A DNA stretch of 64,000 nt from Polaribacter porphyrae (GTDB taxonomy: Bacteria; Bacteroidota; Bacteroidia; Flavobacteriales; Flavobacteriaceae), in NCBI RefSeq assembly GCF_002954685.1, contig NZ_MSCN01000001.1, forward strand, positions 1,599,456 to 1,663,455. Direction: 5' to 3'. Positions 19,501-28,850 of this stretch are shown one piece after another. Position 1 is the stretch's first letter, and the number at the start of each line of letters is the position of its first letter. The notes under the pieces are model-generated. The model was not told the DNA's origin and made no database searches. It was given only the letters and a program-made list of their open reading frames with translations. A program made the translations under genes and the position numbers.

Positions 19501-20029
19501 TTCTGTAGACCCAAATATAAGTGGCGGTTTTACCAATACATTTATCTATAAGAACTGGAATCTTAATTTTTTAATTACGGGTTCTGGTGGTAATAAAATT
19601 AGGTTAGACCCTAGATTTAAGAGTTCTTACTCTGATTTAGATGTGTTTTCGAAAGATTTTAAAAACAGATGGCTACTTCCAGGGGATGAAAATATTACCA
19701 ATATTCCTGTAATTGCTAGTAGAAGATTACAGCAAAAATATGGAAGTACTTTGGTACAGACCTATAATGCATATAATAATTCTACTGCTAGAGTTGCTGA
19801 TGGTTCTTTTGTTAGGATGAAAAACATATCTCTTGGTTATAATTTTGATAAAGGTTTTGTAGAAAAATTGGGTTTATCATATTTTAAAGTAAGTCTGCAG
19901 GGAACTAATCTTTTCTTACTGTATTCTGACAAAAAACTAAATGGCCAAGATCCTGAATTTTACCAAGCAGGGGGAGTTGCTTTACCTATAAGAAGGCAGT
20001 ACACATTATCTCTAAATTTAGGAATTTAA
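16583..20029 (+). CDS. SusC/RagA-family TonB-linked outer membrane channel
   Basis: An intact 1148-residue receptor. A signal region (about 1-55) is followed by a carboxypeptidase-regulatory-like domain (about 60-133, ITGSITDTNSQPIGGVSVLI) and a plug (about 140-290, PLYVIDGVVQ and SATSLYGARARNGVVVITTK). The beta-barrel ends LPIRRQYTLSLNLGI. Unlike the SusC at 12750 it has no STN domain, so direct FecR signalling is not expected. It is 11 nt before susD and heads an operon with a metallohydrolase lipoprotein, which suggests uptake of a substrate that is cut at the surface, perhaps a peptide. Confidence 0.95.
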   Translation: MKIKFIDFFLPRKKVFSVSTVALFCLLSPPYYSLITPKISLNTLLSIDNFTSGKNIFQKKITGSITDTNSQPIGGVSVLIKGTNKGVASDFDGNYSINAKEGDVLIFQSLGFQTREIRVTTSTIINVVLSESSENLEGIVITTGYDKVSKKKFTGATSTIKIADLKLDGVIDVTRMLEGRSAGVNIQNISGTFGAAPKITIRGSSSVFGNNTPLYVIDGVVQEDIVEADFSQLTSGNAETLISSSIAGISANDISKIDILKDASATSLYGARARNGVVVITTKSGRKSTPLKISYSLEETIRDIPQYSNYDILNSKENLSILKELESKGFLELPQVAQARYGGIYYIMADKINTFNPSTNSFLLANTPEAKNKFLQQYELANTNWFKTLFRQSLTQNHSLSFTGGGENNSFYSSLSFFTDPGWSISEKITRLTANLKNTFYFSDTFNLTVSANASIRKQRAPGTFGRQTDSFFGSVTRNFDINPFSYALNTSRTLRPKDSNGQLEYYRNNWAPFNILDEINNNYLDLNLRDLRLQIDAEYKLTDQLTYNFNASTRYVNSTIEHNVKRNSNVVKAYNADETTIVRNANIFLYTDPNDLNAIPVPVFPRGGIYTKNDNYLTTYYLRNSLSYTAEVNEKHEFDFLLGQEMRYVDRNRNGLTGYGLQFDNGYTPFTDPRLLEKIIEGGGNYFSVSQERERTVAFFGKATYAFDNRYIFSITGRYDGSNKQGRSASSRWLPTGTISAKWNLSGEDFMKNIEETINNLQLRASYGLVATPGAATNALPIFRTQITDRLNSSDRESALNIASLQNSELTWEKQYELNLGLDLGLFNNRIAVTTDVYFRDIFDNVDFVRTSGIGGEFIKQGNNASVKTNGIEFSLSTTNVKTDNFSWITSLNASYFNQKITKLQNRPNVFGLVRGTGGNAEGYPINSLFSFKFDGLTNEGIPKFDLSKAKDKNNVDFQDLENITDYLVFEGSVDPNISGGFTNTFIYKNWNLNFLITGSGGNKIRLDPRFKSSYSDLDVFSKDFKNRWLLPGDENITNIPVIASRRLQQKYGSTLVQTYNAYNNSTARVADGSFVRMKNISLGYNFDKGFVEKLGLSYFKVSLQGTNLFLLYSDKKLNGQDPEFYQAGGVALPIRRQYTLSLNLGI

Positions 20030-20040
20030 AAACAATAACA

Positions 20041-21534
20041 ATGAATAAAAAACTGATTACTAAAGCTTTATATACCTTATCATTGGTGCTTTTTTTAACA
20101 CAATGTGATGATTACTTATCTGAGCTACCTGATGATAGAACTCTTATAGATACACCAGATAAAATATCATCTTTACTGGTAAATGCATATCCAGATGGCA
20201 ATTACATGATGATGGCAGAATTTATGTCTGATAATGTTGGTGATACCAAAAATATAACAAATACCAATCCCCTAGATATGGCTTTGTACAAATGGGAAAA
20301 TACAAACCTAGAGGATAGAGATACCCCTGTATCTTATTGGAATAGTTGTTATGAAGCAATCTCTCAGGCCAATCAAGCATTACAATCTATAAAAGAATTA
20401 GAAGGAGGGTTTGATTTAAAAGCCCAAAAAGGAGAAGCTTTGATTGCAAGAGCATACGCTCATTTTATGTTGGTTAGTTTTTGGAGTAAAAGATACAACC
20501 CTACGACAGCTAGCACAGATTTGGGAGTACCTTATGTATTAGAGCCAGAAACTGTTTTAATTAAGGAATATAAAAGAAATACCATACAAGAAGTATATGA
20601 TTTTATAGAAAAAGATTTAGTAGATGGACTACAACTGGTTACCAACAATTATAATAAACCAAAGTTTCATTTTAACAATGAAGCAGCTCATGCCTTTGCT
20701 TCTAGATTTTATTTGCATAAAGGGGACTGGGATAAAGTGATTGAACACTCTTCTAAAGCAATAAGTGATGGCTCGCAAATAAGAAATATAGGTGAATACC
20801 GAGCTCTTTCATTTAGTGAACAGCGACAACGTTATGCTAGTGTTACAGATAATAGTAATTTACTTATTGTTTCTACTTCTTCTTTATATGCTAGAACACA
20901 TTCTACATCGAGGTTTGGTCTAGACCCTAATGGTAAACTCCCAGAACTTTTTGGTAGTTCTGAAACTGCAAATCCTTTTAATAAAAGATGGAGTTATCCT
21001 ACTTTTAGGTATAATTCTAATGGTGTACGTTTTAGAGCTAAGTTTTTAGAATATTTTAAAGTTACCAATGCTAGTGCAGGTATTGGGCTACCATTTTTAG
21101 GAATTGTATTGTTTACTAAAGATGAAGCTTTATTAAATAGAGCTGAGGCCTACGTTATGAAGAAGAATTATGCTGGCGCATTAAGCGATTTAAATATATT
21201 TTTAAGTTTTAAAACAAGAGGTTATAATGCAGCCACAGATAATCTTACAGAAACTATAGTAAAAAACAAGTATCCTGTTGTGGCAGATGAATTTACCCCA
21301 TTTTATACTATTGATGCTACCCAGACCTCTTATATTAAAGGAATTGCCGAATACAAAAGAAGAGAGTTCTATCATGAAGGGTTACGTTGGTTTGATGTAA
21401 AGCGATTTAATTTAAAAGTAGAGCATGAGTTAGAAGGCAGTGGTACGCTTACTCTTAATAAAGATGATAATAGAAGAGTTCTTCAAATACCCGCCTCTGC
21501 TATACAATTTGGCCTGCAACAAAATCCGAAATAA
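20041..21534 (+). CDS. RagB/SusD-family outer membrane lipoprotein
   Basis: A 497-residue SusD-like lipoprotein with lipobox cysteine C22 (FLTQC). TPR-like regions include GEALIARAYAHFMLVSFW and EAAHAFASRFYLHKGDWDKV, and the C-terminal motif is YKRREFYHEGLRWFDVKRFN. It should cap the SusC encoded 11 nt upstream. The variable insertions that set ligand preference cannot be read by eye. Confidence 0.94.
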   Translation: MNKKLITKALYTLSLVLFLTQCDDYLSELPDDRTLIDTPDKISSLLVNAYPDGNYMMMAEFMSDNVGDTKNITNTNPLDMALYKWENTNLEDRDTPVSYWNSCYEAISQANQALQSIKELEGGFDLKAQKGEALIARAYAHFMLVSFWSKRYNPTTASTDLGVPYVLEPETVLIKEYKRNTIQEVYDFIEKDLVDGLQLVTNNYNKPKFHFNNEAAHAFASRFYLHKGDWDKVIEHSSKAISDGSQIRNIGEYRALSFSEQRQRYASVTDNSNLLIVSTSSLYARTHSTSRFGLDPNGKLPELFGSSETANPFNKRWSYPTFRYNSNGVRFRAKFLEYFKVTNASAGIGLPFLGIVLFTKDEALLNRAEAYVMKKNYAGALSDLNIFLSFKTRGYNAATDNLTETIVKNKYPVVADEFTPFYTIDATQTSYIKGIAEYKRREFYHEGLRWFDVKRFNLKVEHELEGSGTLTLNKDDNRRVLQIPASAIQFGLQQNPK

Positions 21535-21561
21535 TTATAACTATTAAAAAACAAGTTTATT

Positions 21562-22410
21562 ATGAAAAAAATAATTTTTATTGTATTGGGTGTACTTCTG
21601 TTAGTATTTGCCTGTTCTGATAATGAATCTCCCTTAACACAAAGTGAATTAGATATTAAAAAACCTACATTAAGTGCTTTAGATACATGGTTAAGAGAAA
21701 ACTATACTAATCCTTATAATATAGAAGTGTCTTACCATTGGAATGAAAATAGAGTAGATTTAAATAGGTATTTGCATCCGCCTATTAAAGATTCTGTAAA
21801 GGTAGCTATGGAAGCTATAAAGACCATTTGGCTAGAAACGTATAATGAAGTTGCTGGACCAAATTTTGTTAAAAGGATAGCCCCTAGAGAAATACTGCTT
21901 GTTGGTGGAGTGAATAGAAATGCATCTGGAACTGTAACTTTAGGCTTGGCAGAAGGTGGTAAAAGAATAACATTTTTTAATACAAACACTTTAAATATTA
22001 AAAACAGACCTAATTTGATACGTTTTGTTAGTACGATTCAACATGAATACTGCCACATTATAAACCAAACTGTACCCTTTGACGAAGAAGCGATACGAAA
22101 AATTACCCCTTCTGGTTATACGGCACAATGGTATGAAACCAGTATTCCGGATGCAAGAGAGTTAGGATTTATTACAGATTATGCTAGAGCAAATGTTATA
22201 GAAGACTTTGCAGAAATGCTTACCACTATTTTATCTTACAATAATACAGACTATAATGCTATTATAGACGCTATTAAAAGTAAAAAGGCAAAAGAAGCCA
22301 TACGAAAAAAAGAAGCTATTGTAGCTAGTTATTTTAAAACAGAATTTGATATAGACATATACGAATTACAAAGTGTTGCTGCAAGAAACATAGAAAGAGT
22401 ACTTAACTAA
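21562..22410 (+). CDS. Substrate import-associated zinc metallohydrolase lipoprotein
   Basis: A 282-residue lipoprotein (lipobox C18, LVFAC) with the zinc motif H161-E-Y-C-H165, where E162 would be the general base. Acidic residues downstream in VIEDFAEM (E214, E218) are candidates for the third zinc ligand, as in gluzincins. It matches in motif, size and context a Bacteroidota family of HExxH lipoproteins encoded beside SusC/SusD pairs (TIGR04549 type). It lies 27 nt after susD. A surface peptidase role is inferred; the substrate is unknown. Confidence 0.83.
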   Translation: MKKIIFIVLGVLLLVFACSDNESPLTQSELDIKKPTLSALDTWLRENYTNPYNIEVSYHWNENRVDLNRYLHPPIKDSVKVAMEAIKTIWLETYNEVAGPNFVKRIAPREILLVGGVNRNASGTVTLGLAEGGKRITFFNTNTLNIKNRPNLIRFVSTIQHEYCHIINQTVPFDEEAIRKITPSGYTAQWYETSIPDARELGFITDYARANVIEDFAEMLTTILSYNNTDYNAIIDAIKSKKAKEAIRKKEAIVASYFKTEFDIDIYELQSVAARNIERVLN

Positions 22411-22421
22411 ATAATATTATT

Positions 22422-23690
22422 ATGAAAAACCACATTAAAAATAATTTATTAAAAGCATGGCTTTGTATTATATTAGTATCATTTGTATTTTCTTGCCAAG
22501 AAAATACGCCTGAAGAATTATTTACAGAACCTCCAACAAAAAGACTAAATAGCAAAGAACAAGAAGTAAGAAATTTATTAAAAGCTTCTAAAGATGGTTG
22601 GAAAGTTACTTATTTTACCGATAGTACAAAATTAGGAGGATATACTTTTTTATTTGATTTTGAAGATGATAAAATTGTAAAAATGGCATCTGACTTTAAG
22701 AATAATCTTACGGCTAAAAAAAGTGAGTATGATATTGTTGTTGGTTCTACAATTAAATTAAGTTTTACAACCAAAAACGTTATCCATGATTTATCAGATT
22801 CAGATTTATACCCAGATAGTGATTTTATAGGTCAGGGATATAAAGGTGATTTTGAATTTTTATATTATGGTAAAGACGGTGAAGACTTAATATTTAGAAC
22901 TAATAGAAGTTTTATAGAGTTACGTTTTAAAAAAGCAAGTGCAGATGATTGGAAGAACTTAAGTAAACATAAAGAAATACAAAAAGCTATTAGCGGTGAA
23001 ACATTATCTTTTATTATAAAAGACAAAACCTATAAATTTTCTTATAACAATGCTAGAAGATTTGCTACAAATATAGATAAAAGTAATGCCTATAATTTTG
23101 CTGTTGGATTTTCTGCTACTGGCATCTTAATTAAACCTAGTATTAAAGTTGGTGAAAAGCAGTATCATACATTTAAATTAAGTAATGACAAGAGGCAACT
23201 CGTTTCTGAAGATGGAAAATTTATAATTTACATACTCTCCCCCCCTATTAACATGAATTTACTTTGGACAATAGAAGCCAAAGCCCCCAATGTGTCTCCT
23301 CTTTTTTTAGCAGAATTTAACAAGGTAAAAGCGGCAAACACTACACGTTACCCAACAGAAAAACTATCAGAAAAAATTCGTATAGGTACAGCAAGAATAA
23401 GAGGTGTTGCATTACCAGGAATTTATTTTAGATCTAATACTGCTACAGGTGGATATCCTTCTCAATTTGTAGTTAGTTACCAAGGAGTGCCTGGAAAAGC
23501 AGATCAACTACATATTGAAAAACTTTTTGGACTCTTTAATTGGCGTTTTTATACGCATTTGTTACCTATGGTAGATATTATTGCAAAAAATGCACCTTAT
23601 AAAACAGAACCTACCCCTATAGCTAATCCTAGACAAGTAAAATTAACTAGCACAAAAAACAGGAAAATTTGGTTTATTATAAAGAGATAA
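22422..23690 (+). CDS. DUF4302-type lipoprotein
   Basis: A 422-residue lipoprotein (lipobox C25, FVFSC) beginning RLNSKEQEVRNLLKASKDGW, followed by a beta-rich N-terminal half. This resembles the DUF4302 family, whose members recur beside SusCD and the HExxH lipoprotein. It starts 11 nt after the metallohydrolase gene and ends the operon before a strong terminator. It probably acts as an extra surface substrate-binding subunit; no enzymatic motif is seen. Confidence 0.72.
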   Translation: MKNHIKNNLLKAWLCIILVSFVFSCQENTPEELFTEPPTKRLNSKEQEVRNLLKASKDGWKVTYFTDSTKLGGYTFLFDFEDDKIVKMASDFKNNLTAKKSEYDIVVGSTIKLSFTTKNVIHDLSDSDLYPDSDFIGQGYKGDFEFLYYGKDGEDLIFRTNRSFIELRFKKASADDWKNLSKHKEIQKAISGETLSFIIKDKTYKFSYNNARRFATNIDKSNAYNFAVGFSATGILIKPSIKVGEKQYHTFKLSNDKRQLVSEDGKFIIYILSPPINMNLLWTIEAKAPNVSPLFLAEFNKVKAANTTRYPTEKLSEKIRIGTARIRGVALPGIYFRSNTATGGYPSQFVVSYQGVPGKADQLHIEKLFGLFNWRFYTHLLPMVDIIAKNAPYKTEPTPIANPRQVKLTSTKNRKIWFIIKR

Positions 23691-23741
23691 ACTTACCTAA
23701 AGTGTTTATTAATATTTTACAAAAATGGAAGCTAAAATTCT

Positions 23742-23777
23742 TGTATAAAAACCTCTAGAATTAGAGGTTTTTATACA
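23742..23777 (+). terminator. Terminator of the second susCD operon
   Basis: A perfect 16-bp stem, TGTATAAAAACCTCTA with loop GAAT, contains T5 in its 3' arm. It lies 51 nt after the DUF4302-type gene and, being symmetrical, may work in both directions. Confidence 0.85.
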
Positions 23778-23870
23778 GGTTACTAAAACATGAAAATTTT
23801 AATTAACATCTAAAAAACTTAAGTTCTTAGCAAGTAAAAGTTAAGAGTTTTATATTTTAAAAAAATATGG

Positions 23871-23878
23871 TAGTTTTG
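23871..23878 (+). promoter_or_regulatory. Candidate -7 box for second ECF sigma gene
   Basis: TAGTTTTG fits the Bacteroidota -7 consensus TAnnTTTG and lies 26 nt before the ATG at 23905. No convincing -33 TTTG is seen at the right distance. Confidence 0.4.
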
Positions 23879-23904
23879 GATATACTAAAAAGATTATCTT
23901 GCTG

Positions 23905-24420
23905 ATGTCTGAAAAAAAACTTTCTGTTTGTGATTCTGAAACTTTTAAAAGTATATATGAAGAACACGTGGAAACAGTCCGTAATTTTATTTACTATAAA
24001 TGTGGAAATCTTGAGCAAGCTGAAGATTTAACACAAGAAGCATTTGTTAAGCTTTGGAAAAATTGTAGCAAGGTATTTTATGAGAAAGCTAAGTCTTTTT
24101 TATTTAAAGTTGTTAAAAACCTTTTTTTTAACGATGTGGCTCACAAAAAAGTAGTTTTAAATTATCAAAAAAGTAGTGCTACAAACTTCGATTATGAGAG
24201 TCCAGATTTTATTATGGAAGAGAAAGAATTTATGCAGAAGCTACAAGATGCTATAAATAGCTTAACAGATTCTCAAAGAGTAGTGTTTTTACTCAACAGA
24301 ATTGATAAAAAAAAATATCATGAAATTGCTGAAATTTTAGGAATTTCTGTAAAAACTGTAGAATATAGGATGCATAAAGCGTTACTAGGTTTACGCCAAA
24401 AAATAAACTTTAAAATATAA
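23905..24420 (+). CDS. ECF sigma-70 factor (FecI-like)
   Basis: A 171-residue sigma factor. I start at ATG 23905 (MSEKKLSVCD); a TTG two codons earlier also keeps the frame. Region 2 is at about 15-80 (LEQAEDLTQEAFVKLWKNC), and region 4 at about 110-165 (LTDSQRVVFLLNRIDKKKYH, then EIAEILGISVKTVEYRMHKA). It is followed by fecR and a TonB receptor with an STN domain, the standard FecI-FecR-FecA-like signalling order. Confidence 0.93.
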   Translation: MSEKKLSVCDSETFKSIYEEHVETVRNFIYYKCGNLEQAEDLTQEAFVKLWKNCSKVFYEKAKSFLFKVVKNLFFNDVAHKKVVLNYQKSSATNFDYESPDFIMEEKEFMQKLQDAINSLTDSQRVVFLLNRIDKKKYHEIAEILGISVKTVEYRMHKALLGLRQKINFKI

Positions 24421-24464
24421 TTAGGGTATATTAATAGTTAATGGTTATATTATAAAAGATACTT

Positions 24465-25367
24465 ATGAGAAAAAATGATGATGACCCTTTTTTAGCTAGA
24501 TGGCTCGATGGTAAGCTTACCGAAGAAGAAAGGAATCAATTTGAATTTTCTGAAGCTTGTAAAGAATATAAGGAAATTTTAGCTGCTATGGATAGATTTT
24601 CTGTACCTGATTTTGATAAAGAAAAACTTTATAAGAATATAAATAATAAAACTGCTAAAATCTCAAAACGTAAGAAATTTTTACCTTATTGGGGTTATGC
24701 AGCTGCTGCCTCTATAGCGATACTATTTGGTATATTCTATTATTTGAACCCATCTGTTACACATTCTACAAATTTTGGTGAACAATTAAGCTTGCTACTC
24801 CCAGACGGATCTGAAGTAATTTTAAATGCCAAATCTACTTTATCATATGATGAAAAGAAATGGGAACAAAACCGAAAAGTGCATCTTGAAGGAGAAGCCT
24901 ATTTTAAAGTTAAAAAGGGTTCTTCCTTTTATGTGATTTCGAAGGACAAAGAAGTTAAAGTATTAGGTACAGAATTTAGTGTTAACGCTTTAAATAATAT
25001 TTACGAGGTATTTTGTTTTGAAGGTAAAGTACAAGTAAAAAACTTAGATGATAGCGTTTTTCTTACAAAAGGATTGGCTTATAGAGATTTTAATAAAGAA
25101 ATTGAAAAATTTAATTTTACAGAAACAAACCCAACGTGGATAAGAGGAGAAAGTACTTTTAAAGGTGCTCCTTTGTATCTTGTTATTTTAGCGATTGAAA
25201 AGCAATATAATGTAAACATTAATTTTAATCGTGTTGATACTAATAAACGCTTTACTGGTAGTTTTAGTCATAAAAATTTAGATATTGCTCTACGTACCGT
25301 TTTTTCATCTATGGAAATACAATATCAATTTAAAAATAATACATCTATTATTCTTACAAAAGATTAA
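24465..25367 (+). CDS. FecR-family anti-sigma regulator
   Basis: A compact 300-residue FecR. A short cytoplasmic N-terminus contains DPFLARWLDGKLTEEE, one membrane helix lies near 76-92 (AAAASIAILFGIFYYL), and the FecR domain follows (about 95-200, LLPDGSEVILNAKSTLSYDE and LEGEAYFKVKKG). A DUF4974-type C-terminus spans about 225-300. Its stop codon overlaps the receptor start (TTAATGA), indicating coupled translation with the receptor whose STN domain should signal to it. Confidence 0.93.
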   Translation: MRKNDDDPFLARWLDGKLTEEERNQFEFSEACKEYKEILAAMDRFSVPDFDKEKLYKNINNKTAKISKRKKFLPYWGYAAAASIAILFGIFYYLNPSVTHSTNFGEQLSLLLPDGSEVILNAKSTLSYDEKKWEQNRKVHLEGEAYFKVKKGSSFYVISKDKEVKVLGTEFSVNALNNIYEVFCFEGKVQVKNLDDSVFLTKGLAYRDFNKEIEKFNFTETNPTWIRGESTFKGAPLYLVILAIEKQYNVNINFNRVDTNKRFTGSFSHKNLDIALRTVFSSMEIQYQFKNNTSIILTKD

Positions 25368-27946
25368 TGAAACATAAGTGTTGGGTATTTTTTTTACTCC
25401 TATCGATTCAGACTCAAATTTATTCTCAAGATTCAATTGCTATAAATTTTGAAGATGAACCTTTGCCTGCTGTTTTAAAAAAGTTAGAAAAAAAATTTGA
25501 TTTACGCTTTTCTTATCTAGACAACCTTATAAAAAACAGAAAGATTACGATTGTAAGCAAAAAAACTACACTGCAAAAAATACTTGGCAAAATACAAGAA
25601 ATTACTGGTTTTGTTTTTGAGAAAATTAACGATAGGTACTACATTATAAAAAAAAACAAAAAACTACCCATAACTATTTGTGGGTTTGTGTTGGATAAGT
25701 TAACAAATGATAAATTAAAAGATGCGACTATAATTAACCTAAATCAAGGTACTGGAACTAATACAGATGCAAAAGGATACTTTAATTTATTAAATGTGTT
25801 TGCCTCTGATACACTTTCCATTAGTTATTTGGGTTATTTGACTCAGAAAATACCTGTTAAATATTTTACTTCTTCTAAGTGTAAATATATTGCATTACAT
25901 ACATTTGATGAAATACTTCATGAAATTGTACTTAAGGAGTATATAACACAAGGTTTCTTACAAAAAAATGATGGTACAATTAAAATATCTCCAGAAAGGC
26001 TTGAGGTACTACCTGGATTAACAGAACCAGATGTTCTAGAAACTTTACAATATCTACCAGGTATTGAGAGCCCGAATGAAACCGCATCTGGATTGCATAT
26101 TAGAGGAGGTACACCAGATCAAAATTTAATTCTTTGGGATGGTATTAAGGTGTATCAAACTGGTCATTTATTTGGAATGATATCATCTTTTAATCCCTAT
26201 ATTACCGATGAAATAAACATCTATAAAAATGGTGCAAAAGCAAAATACGGCAATAGAGTTTCTGGTGTTATAGATATACATACTAAAAAAGATATTCCAA
26301 AGAAAGCTACTGGGGGATTCGGTTTTAACATGACACATGCAGATGCTTTTTTAAAAGTTCCTCTTTTTAATAAAAAAGTTGGATTTATTACTTCATTCAG
26401 GCAATCTTATACGGATTTTATAAATACATTTACTTATCAAAATCTAACAAAAAAAGTTTTTCAAAATTCTAGAATTAATGCTTCAGAAAATATCTATTCT
26501 TTAAAAACTTCTGAAATTAACAATAAATTTTACTTTACAGATTATAATATTAAAGTTATAGTTAAGCCTAACCCAAAAGATAAATTTACTTTTAGCAACC
26601 TTAGTGTAAAAAATAGATTAGATTACAGTGCCCTATTTTCGAATGAAGACTACAAAGATAGAGAGAAGGATAATTTAAAGATTAACAACTTAGGTTTTTT
26701 GACTTTATGGAAAAGGCAATGGAATGAGAAGTTTTCTCAAAATATAAGTTTGAGTACCTCTAATTATCATTTAAATTACACAAGTCAAGACTCTTTTGAT
26801 CAAGTGGGTATGCTTACTATAAAAAAAGAAAATCATATTAAAGAAACGGAAGTAAAATTAGCCAATACTATACAACTTGGAGAAAAGCACCTTTTGGAAA
26901 TGGGGTACCAATATTCTAAAAATAATGTGTCTTTTTTATTTGAAAATAAGACATCATATAATCCAGAATCTGATTATATAATTACAGAAAATCTAAATAA
27001 TATTTCTAACGCATTTTATACAGAATATACTTATGAGTCTTCTAAAAAAATTTTATTGGATTTAGGCATGCGAGTTCATCATTTTTCTGTAACCAAAGAA
27101 TTATTTTTTGAACCACGAATTAATTTAAAATCTTATTTAAATAAAAATTTAAGTATAGGGATTTCTGGTGAAATTAAGAATCAACCTATAAGTCAAATTA
27201 TAGAATTTATAACTTCAGATTTTGGATTAGAAAATCAAATTTGGGCGTTAGCAGACGGAAAAGATTTCCCAGTCTTAAACAACCAGCAAATTAGCTTTGA
27301 CTTACAGTTTAAAAAAAATAATTGGAGCATAAATGTAGATAATTATTTTAAAAAATTAAAAGGACTTACAACTTTTACAAGGGGCTTTTCTAATACTATT
27401 GAAGGTTTTTCAATTGGAGATAGCCATATTTATGGTGTCGATTTTCTTATAAAAAAAAGGATTAACAATTATAATACTTGGGTTTCCTATACACTTGCAA
27501 ATGCTGATTTACACTTTGATATTTCTGGCGAACAAAAAAAGTATAGTGGAAATTTTGATATACGTCATAGTTTTAACTGGGTACATTCTCTAAAACTAAA
27601 AAACTTTAACTTGTCATTGGGTTGGAAATACAGAACAGGAAAACCCTATACAAAGTTAAATATAGACAAAGATAACACTATCAGTTATGATAAGATTAAT
27701 GGTAGTAGGCAACCTGTTTACCATCGCTTAGATTTTTCTGGAACTTACCAATTTCAGTTTTCGAAATCTAATACTTGGAGAGGAAAAATAGGGATATCTC
27801 TACTGAATCTATATAATCAAAAAAATCGATTACATACCTCCTACGTAATCTCACAGAACCCTAATACCCAAGATATTAATTTAATTGAAAACAATCAATT
27901 TGGACTAGGGATTACACCAAACCTCGTTTTTAGAGCTAGTTTTTAA
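25367..27946 (+). CDS. TonB-dependent receptor with STN domain (FecA-like)
   Basis: An 859-residue outer membrane receptor with a signal peptide (about 1-20), STN domain (about 24-95), carboxypeptidase-regulatory-like domain (about 103-175) and plug (about 200-312, LHIRGGTPDQNLILWDGIKV). The barrel is about 540 residues. It is shorter than SusC proteins and has no SusD partner, so it belongs to the FecA/FhuE-like group. These often import iron chelates or small peptides; the ligand is not identifiable. Translation is coupled to fecR upstream, and an orphan lipoprotein gene follows. Confidence 0.9.
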   Translation: MKHKCWVFFLLLSIQTQIYSQDSIAINFEDEPLPAVLKKLEKKFDLRFSYLDNLIKNRKITIVSKKTTLQKILGKIQEITGFVFEKINDRYYIIKKNKKLPITICGFVLDKLTNDKLKDATIINLNQGTGTNTDAKGYFNLLNVFASDTLSISYLGYLTQKIPVKYFTSSKCKYIALHTFDEILHEIVLKEYITQGFLQKNDGTIKISPERLEVLPGLTEPDVLETLQYLPGIESPNETASGLHIRGGTPDQNLILWDGIKVYQTGHLFGMISSFNPYITDEINIYKNGAKAKYGNRVSGVIDIHTKKDIPKKATGGFGFNMTHADAFLKVPLFNKKVGFITSFRQSYTDFINTFTYQNLTKKVFQNSRINASENIYSLKTSEINNKFYFTDYNIKVIVKPNPKDKFTFSNLSVKNRLDYSALFSNEDYKDREKDNLKINNLGFLTLWKRQWNEKFSQNISLSTSNYHLNYTSQDSFDQVGMLTIKKENHIKETEVKLANTIQLGEKHLLEMGYQYSKNNVSFLFENKTSYNPESDYIITENLNNISNAFYTEYTYESSKKILLDLGMRVHHFSVTKELFFEPRINLKSYLNKNLSIGISGEIKNQPISQIIEFITSDFGLENQIWALADGKDFPVLNNQQISFDLQFKKNNWSINVDNYFKKLKGLTTFTRGFSNTIEGFSIGDSHIYGVDFLIKKRINNYNTWVSYTLANADLHFDISGEQKKYSGNFDIRHSFNWVHSLKLKNFNLSLGWKYRTGKPYTKLNIDKDNTISYDKINGSRQPVYHRLDFSGTYQFQFSKSNTWRGKIGISLLNLYNQKNRLHTSYVISQNPNTQDINLIENNQFGLGITPNLVFRASF

Positions 27947-28118
27947 AAAATTTTCAACTTAAAGTAATACTATCTATATACACATTTTAAAATCACAACT
28001 TATTGATTATTAAGTAAATTACTATTAATTTCTTGTATTTTCCTTTTTAAATTAGGGTTTTTAAAGTTTAATCTGTTATTGATATAACAACATTAATAAC
28101 AATTTTAAATTTAAAGAA

Positions 28119-28829
28119 ATGAAAACAATTAAAAGATTTTTAATAATTGCGATAATAGCTATAAGTGCTATTTTTACTGGATGCGAAAGTAGAGATTCTG
28201 ACATGATTTTGCCAGAAAACCCTATTTTTCAAAATTATTTTGTGAAGTATAATTTAACCACGAAACAAACTGAAGCCAAAGCAACTTTTAGAACAATTGA
28301 TAAAACAGGTACAAGACTTGTTCTTAAAGGGAAATCAAGTATTATGCTTAATGGGAAAAAGCAAGATGCTTTTAGTACAGCTGTGATTGATGGTTATTTT
28401 TATAGCTGGAAAAATCAAAAAGGACTATTAAATGCAAAATTTACATATGTTAAAAATGGAACTAAAAAATTTAATAACACCTTTAGCTCAAAAGATATAT
28501 CAAATATAGAATTTAAATCTGGACATGATAAACTAGAGCTCAAAAAAGATAATACCATAATATGGAAGGGAAATCCCATTAAAGCTGGAGAAGAAGTTTA
28601 TGTTATTGTTTATCAACGTGGAAAAACTAGTGCAATTCCATCAACCAGTAAAATAGGTGCTACATCTATAACCATTAAAAAAGAAGATTTGAAAGATTTA
28701 AAGGCTGGCAAAGCTAAAATACATTTAACAAGAAAGCTTACCAAAAATACTATTAAAGAAGAAGATGGTAAAGCTGGAGGAAGTGTAACTTTAGAAAACC
28801 TCGTTGTTGCTTACACAATTTTAAAATAA
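28119..28829 (+). CDS. Lipoprotein of unknown function
   Basis: A 236-residue lipoprotein with lipobox cysteine C22 (AIFTGC). The mature protein is lysine-rich and probably beta-rich, with segments such as TRLVLKGKSSIMLNGKK, IEFKSGHDKLELKKDNT and KIHLTRKL. I do not recognise the family. It follows the STN receptor by 172 nt and is the last gene before a strong terminator, so it is probably an accessory ligand-binding component of that receptor system. Confidence 0.7.
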   Translation: MKTIKRFLIIAIIAISAIFTGCESRDSDMILPENPIFQNYFVKYNLTTKQTEAKATFRTIDKTGTRLVLKGKSSIMLNGKKQDAFSTAVIDGYFYSWKNQKGLLNAKFTYVKNGTKKFNNTFSSKDISNIEFKSGHDKLELKKDNTIIWKGNPIKAGEEVYVIVYQRGKTSAIPSTSKIGATSITIKKEDLKDLKAGKAKIHLTRKLTKNTIKEEDGKAGGSVTLENLVVAYTILK

Positions 28830-28850
28830 AATTACTTCATTGAAAAGTTA

